Source of the DNA: Sclerurus mexicanus
Lineage: Eukaryota; Chordata; Aves; Passeriformes; Furnariidae
Direction of reading: 5' to 3'
Length of the DNA stretch: 64,000 nt
Assembly (NCBI GenBank): GCA_013396755.1
Contig: VWZF01004871.1
Location: 509,918-573,917 of the forward strand
Part shown: one piece after another, positions 40,601 to 52,600 of the stretch
Position numbering within the stretch: the stretch's first letter is position 1
How the letters are laid out: the number at the start of each line of letters is the position of its first letter
Position numbers and translations under genes: made by a program
Notes under the pieces: model-generated
What the model was told of the DNA's origin: nothing
Seen by the model: only the letters and a program-made list of their open reading frames with translations
Database searches by the model: none

Positions 40601-43600
40601 CTTAAAAAAACTTCTCTTTAAATGGAAATGAACTTTTAAAACCTTTGAACTTCCCTGAAAAGCCATTGAAACTTGGTAAGTTAGAACTTAAAAAAAAAAA
40701 TCTACTCAGAAACCACATTCTGTTTTAAAAACTGGGACTGCAGAGGGCATTGTCAGCCCCATTAAAAAATTACTTCCTATTTGCTTCATAAACGAGTTTT
40801 ACTGGCTACAAGCACTTCCATTTTCAAGGAATTTACAGAAACTGTAGTTTCGATATGTGTTATACTGGAATTAATTTCTCCCTGCACTATACCAGTGTTC
40901 CTTTATAATCTCCCTGCATATCTGTGATAACAAGGCGAGCTGGAAGGAGAAGGAGAGCAAGTGTAGTTTCATTTGTTATTCAGCACTGACTTCTTTTTCT
41001 TTATGTTGCTGTCACTGGAATTGATTCTCTTAGCTCCTATTGCAACATTAATAATGTGAGAATGGAACTACAACAAGTAGAAAACCAGCATAAGTGAAAG
41101 ATGGATCAAGTCTAACAGTATACTTTAGCCAGGTTTAGTTCTGATTTCATTTCCAGGCACAATTCACTGTCTCTTTCTCATCTCAATGACCTCATCCTCG
41201 CTCCCTAATGACTATATACTCCACTTGGAAAGTTTCACTTTTCTTTTATCTCTTTTGACAAGTTTACCAGGAGCATCATGACCTCAAATGAATGTTTCAT
41301 TTCAAGAGTAGATTTTTACATGTTGTACTGACTCAAAAATAAGGTTAAAGAAAGACAGGTATATAGTTAAAGCATTGGCTTGGTGCTTATGTTAATGTAG
41401 GTTCAGTTCCTGGCACTGACACAGCCTTCTCCTGTGCAAATAATTGATAGTTAGAGTCCATAAATATTACTCAAATTAAGTACTATCTTTCTCTTCAAAG
41501 AGCTCTTATAATTTAGGATACTGTACCATTTAACATCTTTCTGTCTTAGTTCCCTTTCTGAATGTAGGGGTCAGTTTGTCCTTTCTAATCAGGAATCTTG
41601 CAAGTCAACCTTCACAAATAGAAGTATCCCAATATGGCAAAAGTAGCAGACAATCAAAAATAATTTTTCTGGGAAATAATTCACATCTAAAATGTTGGCA
41701 GTAAGAAAACTACATGCTGAACTTCCATCAAAGGCATTAAGCCACCTTACCATGCTTAAAGTAATTTTTGAAATAATTAGTGTCATTCCGATTTGTACAG
41801 AAATGTTCAATAACTGGAAATCTAAACAAGATTCAGGCAATACTTCACAGGTACAAAGATGAATCTTGTTTATTCCTTGTGCTCTGTTGCTGCATCATTG
41901 TACAAGATTGGATGCTTTTTGCCAATGAAGCCCTAGGCAATGATGTCAGATCTTAGCAAACAGAGCTTAGAGTACATTCAAGTAAATCCACTAATGTTAA
42001 TGGTGTAGACAACTACAAAAATGGTGTGAGGAGTGAGCCAGCCCCTTATGGCTTTACCTTCTATTCCCCTCCTACTTTCTATTTTCACACTTACTGAATC
42101 ACAGAGTCAGTCAGGTTGGAAAAGACCTTCAAGATCATGACCCCAACCTCTAACCAAATACCTCCACACCCACTAAACCATATCACAAGGTGCATACATG
42201 CCTTTTGAACACTTCCAGGGGTGGTGACCCCACCACTTACCTGGACAGCCTGTTCCAATGCTGGACCACCCTTTCAGTGAGGACATTTTTCCTAATATCC
42301 AACCTGAACCTCCCTTTGTGCAATTTGAGGCTGTTTGCTATCACTTTTTACTTGGAAGAAGAAACTGACCCACATCTTGCCACAACCTCCTTTCAGGTAG
42401 TTTTAGAGAGCAATAAGGTCTCACCTGAGCCTCCTTTTCTCCAGACTAAATAACCCCAGCTCTGTCAGACACTTCTCATCAGACTTGTGCTCCACCAAGC
42501 TCTTCACCAGCACCATTGCCCTCCTCTGGATGTGTCCCAATGTGTTTCTTGCAGTGAGGGGCCCAAAACTGAACACAGTACTCAAGATGTGACCTCACTA
42601 GTGAAGAATACAAGGGGACTATCATTGGCCACACTATTTCTGATACAAGCCAGGATGCCACTGACCTTCTTGTCCACCTGGGCACACTGCTGGCTCATTT
42701 TCAGCCAGCTGTCAACCTGTACTTGTTTCTAATAAGGGAATGAAAGTTGTTTGCTGCTATAGTGGATGAGAGAGACCTGTGCTCACCTGCTTGCCCTCCT
42801 GCAAGAGTTACTGTTGTATGAATAAAGATAATAATTGTAATGTGTGTCAATATGTGCACTCCTGGATAGTGGGAAAGGTATTAGACAGGACTCACAACAG
42901 GCATTCACATCTTCTGCCTCTTAGTCAGATGACTATGCCAAAATGCACAAGCAAGAGCACCATGTTCGTTATCTGTTATTTTCTTTCATTTCTCTGAGTA
43001 GAGTTGAGAAAGAGTAGCTACAGAGCTAAAAATCCTATTACATGATGCAAAGCAATGTACCGCTTGTTACACGGTTGGTGGCATTAACCTCTTAGCAGTC
43101 ATTCTGTGTCACATTGTACATCAGTGTTCTTTCCTTCTTACCTCCTTCAAGGAATCTCATCACATCCATTCCCTGCGATCTCTCTAGGTGCCACTAAGAG
43201 AACATTTACTCAGTGAACTGTAAGGCTGGAAGAGAAAACAAGTCTTCGTTCGTTATCAGCATGTTGCAAAGCCTGCTAAGGACAATGGAAGTGTTTTAGC
43301 ATTTATTTTAATATACCTTGGATCAGGTTATATATAAGTAACTTCCGGCACCTGATTCATCAACACATAATCCTAAGATTTCCTAGTGACTTCCGTGATG
43401 CTAACATTTCACACAGTTATGGGGTTTGCATTGTTACTTGTTTGGTAATCCCAATAAAAGGCAGCTTTACAGTGGCTATGGGATAAGAAGGATATGAAAT
43501 GTCCTATCATAACTGCTCCTTCTTCCACCATACACAACAATAGGCACTAATTATTTACTAGGAGAGCATATACAAGAAGAGGAGGGAATGTATTCTCATT

Positions 43601-46600
43601 ATGGATATATGTCTCTATTACCATTGTCCTGCTTGACGCACTGTAGGGGGCAACATTCAAATGTACCGACCTATTGGCTTCTAATTATCTTGTCCTAAAC
43701 CCTGATAAACCTGGTTATTCCTGCAATAGTGAATTTCCTTTCAGTAAAGCATTTCCCTTGCCAAAGTATATATTTTTTGGCAGCATCTGGCACTTTCCAG
43801 CCCTGAAATCTGACGTAGGCTTGTAAATTGTGCTAGGTCGGCAAGGTTTTCACCCTCTGGAGCACAGAATTGGTGTAAAATAATACATTATATTGTTTCC
43901 CATCCTTTCTCCATTTTTTTTTCCTCAAAAGAATTCTAAACTCTGAAATTCCTGTTTCATATCCCCATGCAACACTCAAAACTACAGGTCTTTCTCTTCA
44001 CAAATTGCAAATGGCTTAGGAACTGTGTGAAGCATAATGGCTCTATCACCTGCTTAGTGCACTTGGTGGCCTCCAAAGCAGCCATTCCATAAAATGGGTG
44101 GAGGTCAGCACACCTACATGGGAGAGGAAATTGCTACAACTGCTGTACTTTGAAAACAAGTTAAGAGAAGTGGAGAATTTTTTCCCAATTAAATACACAA
44201 TGAAGGGAAAAAACGCTTCTGAAAGCATATTTCTAGAGGGAAAGAAAGCACCTTGTTCAACTCTGTGATGGACTAAATAAATACAGACACAGAAACTACA
44301 AATGAAAACACCTTCTGGAATAAAGTTACACTTGTCTCACTGACTTTAAAGAGAGGAAACAGTTATTTTCCTCTCCATTTGAAACATCAAAGAGTTAACA
44401 TTTTTTCATAAGGTGAAGCTTATAAATCTTATTTATTCACACTCTGTGAAGTCTTCATAGATTTCTCTTATAGATCAATAATGGATGCTTATGTTTTCCC
44501 AGTCTTACTTGCCTATTATTTCAGAGCACTGAGAAAACTTCTCCTTGCCTTGGACTCAGTAATTAATGCAATCCAGTATTCCACAAAGCAGTAGCTCTAG
44601 TGCAATATCTCAATATTAACAAATGCATATGCTTTCATAAAGATTTTACTTGTGAATACTGATAAAGCTTATCCTCTATTCTCATGCATATTAAATTAGA
44701 TTTCAGAGCTAGGGCATCCATTCATTGAGCATTTATAAATGCTAATATATGCTCATTTTGATGAATACAAACAAAAATCAGTCTAAGCATAATTATTTTT
44801 TTTGGCATTAACAAAACATTGAAGGAAAATGGAAACTAAATATTAAATATTGCCGCTTCAAAATGCATGCAACTTATTTACATGAAAATCAGATTGCCTA
44901 CTTTGCACATTTAAACCTTGAGGTATTTCTGTTAAGGGACTTTACAACAGTCCTTAAGATTTGTTATTTGCTTGTTTGTTTGTTTTAACAGTTCACAGAA
45001 GTATCAAAACCCAGGCATTTCCTGCTGATTGAACATTGACTCATAATTTCCCAAATACAGATTAGAAATTCCAGAGCACTCTCAAGAAGTATCACCAAAT
45101 TAATATTAAACCATTTGTCTAAGATTATAAGGAGATGAAAAGTGATATCAACAATCTCTTATTTTGCATATGCATGCATCTACAATGCAAAAATAAACAG
45201 AAATATTAGCCTAACATACAGAATACAGTTAAAGAGGTATGGAGATACATAATTAAACAGTATACTCGTTGTTATGCTTTTTAGAACAATTTGTCATTAT
45301 ATTTAGTTGATAAATTGGAAATGAAAGAGACTGGCTTTGTACTCCACCAGAGGCATACATTTTGTGATTTATGACAAATCATTTTCAATGGAATTCATTT
45401 TCTTTGAAGAACTCCTAGGAGAAGTTGTGCATGTACACTAAGACTGAATCAAGTAGCTTTATCTGTAGTTGAAGAAAGAACACTGTCTCTTTTAGAGGAC
45501 AAGGATACCTTTAATTTTAAGAAAAGCATTCAATACAGAAATAAGTCACTCTCCAGACACACCTCCTTGTTGACTTCACTATCTTAAAATAGATCCCTAA
45601 ATTTTCAGGTAGCAAAGATGAGCAAGATGAATCGCAAACTCAACATCCCTAGTCTCCTGTGCCACTAAAAGGCACACAGCATATGCAACTCAAAAACACT
45701 CCAACCACCAGCTCCCAGTGTGGATCTAGCACATAGGATGAGTTTGTTCAGCTACTGTGTTGTAATATAGCACCACAGGCTCTCAACCTTATTGTTCAGG
45801 CCACAGAAAAAGTCTGCCTGACCAGGCTACTTCTTTACAGCATGCTCACGTACATCCAGATACTATAAGCTGCTGTCAGTGTTTCAAAATTGTAGTTATA
45901 TCACCCTGATGTTTTGATGGAAACATTGTGAGTTTCTTGCTACAAGACTCGAGCATGCTAATAGGTCAATGGCCTTTCACAATACTGTAAAAGCTGCAGT
46001 TACAGCTGAAGATTGACTCTAATAGTAGGTTAGGAATGAGTTCACTATTTTTCAGATTCATGATATATTTCTGAGTTACAGTCTACATGGCATTCTCGCG
46101 TTCTACTGCTTGGCTAAAGCAGTACAACAAATACAAAGAGTCACATAAAAGTTCTAGGACACATAACTCCAGCTCTTTCTAGAGTCCCCTGAAGAGTGCA
46201 TTAGCTTTGGGTTTACCCTGGGCTATTTCTTATGTAATTTCTAGTGTTACAACAGTAGATTATGATTCTACGCAGAATGTGCAGGTAAGTTGACATTTGA
46301 AACTTCTATAGTTCATCTACACCAGTGCTTCTCACTTTGAAACCTTTGGTAAAAAAGAACCAATGACAGCAACAATAAGATATTTTGGAGGGATGAAACA
46401 GAGAAATCGAGTGTAAACAAGTCCTGCTGAATTACTCCCCTGACTTTGCATTGTTTAAGGGGAAGTGCTTTTAGTACAGAAGTCCATTATTCAACTATTG
46501 GAATTCTGTGCCTTGGTCTGCTTTCAGAGGACTTCAGAACAGTGTGACTAGACTTTGTATCTGCTTGTCGCACATTGAAAGAATCATTCACATATTTGAT

Positions 46601-49600
46601 AGAGTAGATTACACAAGAGCCAAATATTCTATTAAGTAAACTTTGACCTACGTGATATGAAATTCTTCTGAGCTGGCAGCTGACAAAAAAGGAAAGAAAC
46701 CTCCAAGGAAATCAGTGTACATCAGCAAAAAGGAATGCCTAGGACTCTGGTATGTCCACAGGCAGCACTTTGAAGGTTGAGTAAATATAAGGAAGTTTTT
46801 GACAACAGTTGGAAGACAGCACTCAAATTATGTCAGAAAGATGAGAAAGAACTATATGGGTCCCTAGTACAGTGACACAGAAGGTCCAGTCCATACTGAA
46901 GGCAATATTATTAAAAAAAATAAGGAACAGAAAGCATATTAAAAATACAGAACCACCAGCTATTTATTTACCAATATGGATTTTGGTCTAGAAATTAAGT
47001 GCTTAGTTACATCAGTCCCAATGCAGGAGATCACTCAGGCATGTGCTCACTCTTTAATATGTACTTTAGTCCAACACACTATGTAGGAACTTGAACATTT
47101 GCCTAGATCTAAATGCATACTTCGGCAACTTGATGGACTGGGACCATCTGATCCTGCAGTCCTTCCAGAAGCAGATGGGCCTGATAATGATAACATCTGT
47201 AGAAGTACTGTCTCCCTGTAATTCTTTATCTCACCTTTCTCTGTGGTAGCATCTTTGTAAACTGCAGCAATTTAAAATCTATTGGTTTAAAATTACTTTA
47301 GGCATCAGATACTTCTCAATCATGATTGAGAATCATGATAACTGAAAAAGATTTTTTTTTCCTATTGATTTGCTCTCTCTTTAGGTACTTCAGCACATTA
47401 GGTACTATCACATTCTATATCACACAAATGTTAAGTATATTTAGTTGTTTACGTCTTTCAAAAACCTTGGGAAAACATTTTTTGAAAGAAAAAAAGTCAA
47501 ACCACAATACTAATGATATCTTTTTATGAAGGATGAGCATTTAGTATGACACGTGATACATGAATATTTAAGCCTATAAATACATAAGTTTAAAGTTTCA
47601 TAGCTGACCACATCACTGATGTGTTAGCAATTCCATTCCAATGTTGTTACACACACCATACAGGCTTTATAAAGAGCTATTAGACATTTTATAATCCTTC
47701 ATAAAATTATTATTCTGTCAGAAAGAAAATTCACTCATAGATGTCTTTGGTCTGGTTACACTAAAAATTATTTTGAAGTACTGAGATTTTCTTCAGAAAG
47801 ATTCCAGGATTCAGGACTTATACTATTTATGTATATGATAATGAGGAGAAATGTTGCCACGGAATACTAAGTCAGGCGGTGCTTCATAGTTTACTAAATC
47901 TACTTTATTGACTTTATAAATGGTTAAATTCTGACACTGAAGGGTAAAATAACTTGAACAGAAGCTTTTAGGGTGTGTTTGCTAGACAAAATTGGAAGAC
48001 TGAGAAAAGAAAGGGAAGCTTAACTAACCAGTTCTTTGTACCTATATAGTTCAGCTGGATCTATTAGGAAGAGTTACACCTGCATATCCAGGAACAGAAT
48101 TTACCCTCCCATATTTTACATGGGAGCAAGACAAGATGTGGCAGAGCTCTGGGTATACTGCACGTTAATGACACCCCACACCTTATCATGACTGCTAAGT
48201 TTTAAAAGTATGAGGCTAAAACAACTGGATTATTAGGCTAAACTGGATATTAGACTAAAACAACAGATTTCAGGAAAAATCTCCAGGGAAAAGCTTGTAG
48301 TTTATATTATAACTCAGTGAGGGAGAAAAGTCTGGGGAAAAAATAAAACAAAACCAAAAAAATCCTCTGTAGTTTAATATTTATAATATTTTCAGTGATA
48401 CACATAAAGCAACACACAGGCACAGACAAACCAAAATATTACTGTAATTGACTCCTACTCCTGGCTTGCTGTTCTGTTTAGTCTTATGAAACAAATGATT
48501 TAGCAGGCAATGTACAATATAGAGGCCCTCAGTGGATTGCAATATACAAAGTAAGCATGTTTTTCTTTTTGTTTAATTTATAGTCCCCAGAAAAAAAAAA
48601 AAAAAAGGCATTTAAAAACCTGTTGTCTGAATTTACAAAGCTCATAGGGATAGTTAGTTCTTAGCTGGCTGTATTGCTGGCTAAAATGTGACATACTATG
48701 CCACTAGAGGTCTTTTCATTTACTGATGTTCTAAGGCCTCAAGGGTTCTTCATCAATGGATACGTGTTTTAATCACAGGGAAATGCAAAATGCGGTGTCA
48801 TCTTTTCAAATTAACAATTGCAGGACAAGTTCATGGATACCAACCTAGAATTTGCTGTATAAGCATTAGGCGCAATAATTTCTCAAAGAGAAACTGAATT
48901 TTCATCTTTTTTTGATACCCTTATCCTTTATCTAGCTTGAGTAGTTCTTAAAATGTAAACTCCTGCCAAACTCTGTGAATAACAGATTTTTGGTCTCAGT
49001 GACAAAAACTGAGGGGGAAAAGAAAAAGGAAAAAAAAGGCAAGAAGAGAAATTGGTAGAGCTGACTGAGTTACTTCATTTTTTGGCTCTTGGTGCAATTT
49101 TCTTTCCTTTTTTTCCATATTTTTCAGTTCTTAACCAATGCGGATCATTCTGTAAATGGAAACATTTAATGCTGAAAATGTCAAAACAGAACACTTAATC
49201 TTTTCAGAATTTTACTGTCTGAAATCAAATTCTACCAGAATTTTAAAATAGATGTAGTAAGCAAGCAACTACTTACTTTTTTGTGAATTTACTGTTCCTT
49301 CATTTCTAATTAGTCATAACAGGGCAACTACACATCCAACTGGGTTGCATACAAACAAGCCCAGGAAATAGTGGGTCTTTCATCTCTGTGTAGTATAGCA
49401 GAGAATTTAGAGAAATTAGCCGGGTTTTCCCATCAGGGAAAAAAGACAAAAATACGTGTGTAAGAGTTGTATGAATGGAAATGTCAGCCTTTACTGGAGC
49501 TGAGGGAAAAATGCAAAATATTTGCCAGTTAAGTAGTTTCTACAGATGCCTGGTGAAAATGCAAAACACAGGAAAACCATGTTATGTCAGTGCCATTTCC

Positions 49601-52600
49601 TATCTTGTGCAAGTCTATGGAATATAAAATCTGCTTTTATCTGTTCCATCAACCACCTTCCTATTTTTGCTGCATTTCATCAGTTACTTTGTCACCTTAT
49701 TTCCTGCTTCCCACTAGCTTTTGAGTTTGCAGATCTTACAGCCTGTGCAGTTGTATACAGTATTTCTTTCCCCTTTGGAACGCACTCTGACTTCACATAC
49801 TACCTCGGTGCAGCCTTTTTTATTAGGGAAATACTTGTGTACATCACAGCCATGATCTATGATCTTTTTCACACCAGCTACCTCAGTTGGCTCAACAATC
49901 AGTTTTCATCCAAAAGCTAAAGGGTAGATTTCTTTTGTAAGGCTTGTAAATGTCAGATTTCAGCTTCCTCCCTGTCCATTTGCAATGCTGAGACAGTTCA
50001 AGAAAATAATAATACTTTCCTCAGAAGGCAAAAATTCACTCAAATACTTAAAAAGCGAACACCCATAGACAGAGATCAAAGCTAACTGTTTCCAGGAATA
50101 TCTTTGGAAGGTGTATTTGAGAACAGGGTCTTAGAATAAATACACACAGATAGTCTCTACGATGGTCATCGGTGATTCAGTTAAAATAATGCAACTTAAT
50201 GATATGACTGCTTCTGAGATCTTTGCATTTTCTTTCTAACATAAAAACTTTCCATTTGTGTTTTGAATAGGTAAGCCCACAGGGTATGGATCCAGCAGTA
50301 GGCGCTTACACCACAAGGGGATAGTGGATGAATGCTGCTTCCAGAGTTGTGACCTGAGGAGGCTGGAGATGTACTGTGCTCCAATAAAGCCACCTAAATC
50401 TGCACGGTCTGTACGTGCTCAGCGCCACACTGACATGCCAAAAGCACAAAAGGTAGGCCAGGCTGGGAAAAATTCCCAACAAATAACAAACAAACCAATC
50501 AAACCGAGCTCACAAAAAAAAAATATCAACCAAAAAACCCCTATGTATTTTATTTAAGGAAAATCCTATCAAGGCTGGTAATGTAGAAAACAATCAATGT
50601 GTTCTGCCTACTAGATTCAGTGAAGTTTTGGAAAATAGTTTCCATGGTAGGAAATGAGTAGGAAATGGTGTGTTCCATCTCATCTCTTAGAACACTGAAT
50701 AAAACATGGAGCTGCTAAGCTGGTAGTTGTGAGGCTTTATCCTGCTATAGGGTAGTAAGTGATAAGTACTCACGTCATCCAATCATAAATAGCATCTAAG
50801 GCTTCTTTCAAAACAGAAACCAAACACTGAATGTTTAACAACTCATCTATCCAGAATCTCTTCACTCATTCTTCCCTTCTAGGGAGAGGTAGAATGAGTG
50901 CTCAAGAAGGAAAATATAGCTCTTTTGGTATTCATTTTAATGTAAATTAAGAAATTTTTTTCTTTCTTCATTATTTTGGTTTTTTTTTAAAAAATTTATC
51001 GGAACTACATTAAATGGATAGTCACTGCAATCATTATATACTTCATTTTAACTATTTAAAGTTTAGTACGTATATCCTCCAAGCACTGCTGTTATTGATT
51101 GGTATTATTTATACAGCTGTGGAGTTCAAAGTATCCAGAGTTTTGTTTCTGTTATACTGGATATACTGTACATATATGTATCAACAGAGTCTATAGTTCA
51201 GAAAACCCATTTTAGATTAGGCTACAATTATATTCAACCATCTCTCCTGTTGGAGTTCTGAACATCTGTTTTACATGTTATCTGTCTTCTGCTGTAAATC
51301 TCTATTGATTTATTTTATTGCTGTTGACCCTGTCTGTCCTACACATACATTGGCCCCACTCCTGCAGTTATCTGAAAATTTTTGCTTGTAAGAAATGCAT
51401 GAAAATCTAAGATTTCATAGGAAGTCAGGAAACCAGTACTGTGTATTAATTTCCTTAATATAATCTTTATGAAAAGAACAACTGTAATCTTGCTGGCATC
51501 CGTTCTTCTCCGTAAGTCAATCCATAGAATGGAATCCTTTCACCTCTTCCTCATGAGTTTTCACACTTTTAAAACAGTGTCTTCCTAGGAAGTACCACCT
51601 TAGCCCTTAATATCACTAGGGGAACACCGGGCAACAAGTGAAGGCTTGCTCAGGTAGAGCTCAACTATAGATAAGAAAACCCTGTGTTTTTTTCCTAGCT
51701 GGGTGCACATATGCTTAAGGCTTGCTGGAAAAGAAGCAAACAGGCTTGGCCAGTAATCTGTGGCTCCTTCCCATACTCGTTGCTAAGGTGATTGGTAAAA
51801 CATTCAAATAAAGGAGACAAGATACCTGCCAGCTCTCTGATGGATCTCCACACCACTTTCCTTGGAGGACTAAGGAATGATGTCATTCTTTAGGCAGCCG
51901 TTCTCTTCCCAGTTCAAAACACAGGCAGGAGAACACTTTTGTTACAAACAGGAAGGACCAGAAGAAAGGCCTTGTATATTCCTCCAGCATCAGGGGAGGT
52001 AGCGTTCAGGAGAGGTACTGGAAGAATAAAATAAAATAGAGAATATGTAACTGAGTAATTGAGAGAGCCGAGCTGCAGAAGAAATCATCCAGGAAATTAA
52101 AAAGAGGAAAAACCAAGAGGTTAAAAGGGCAGAACAGCACCTTTAAAGAAAATGTATGTGAAAAGGAGGAGAAAGTTGAACAGAAGAAAAAAAACCAGAA
52201 ATGCTTCTTGATAGGAACTGGACAATAAAATAACAGAAATCTGATGGGAAAAACAAACTGAAATTGTCATTGTTATTTGTGGATAGAGAAAATTAGATTG
52301 AGGAAACAAAAATACAGAAGGGGTGGAAGATACTATTATTCAGATTTTTGATACATGAAAGAAAAATCTAAGGAAGGAAAGATAAGCAGAATTCATTAGG
52401 AAAAACTCTGGTACATATCTTCATGTAATTTTTTTCTTTCTCTCCCTCTTTTTTTTTTTTTTTTTGCAGTCAGTTGTACATACCTCCACTAAGAAAGACA
52501 AGTATGTTCATATTTTCTTTAAATAGGTTCTCCCAATATAAATGTATTTAGCTAGTTCATAGTGTTGATATGTCACTGATTTTAATCAAAAAACAGTTAT

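Larger units (their letters stand above)
15010..50270 (+). other. IGF1 intron 2 (35,261 bases)
   Basis: The large intron, bounded by gtaagt and a short acceptor (ttttgaatag), with a branch-point-like ttctaac at 50234-50240. No gene is supported inside. Identified contents are CR1 pieces at 24420-24520 (+), 26287-27100 (-), 29297-29930 (-), 34759-34831 (+) and 42093-42725 (-); an unclassified repeat pair at 28870 and 31433; MIR-like fragments at 32480 and 41350; tandem duplications at 19845 and 22940; low-complexity G/T tracts at 17901 and 23199; an assembly gap at 21732; and an AT dinucleotide tract at 37597. Long stretches such as 15057-17900, 35000-41300 and 43000-49500 show only AT-rich unique-looking sequence. 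Confidence 0.9.

Noticed and set aside
41350..41420. tRNA gene
   Set aside because: A B-box is present, but the acceptor stem, D-arm and anticodon arm cannot be paired; better explained as an old SINE head.
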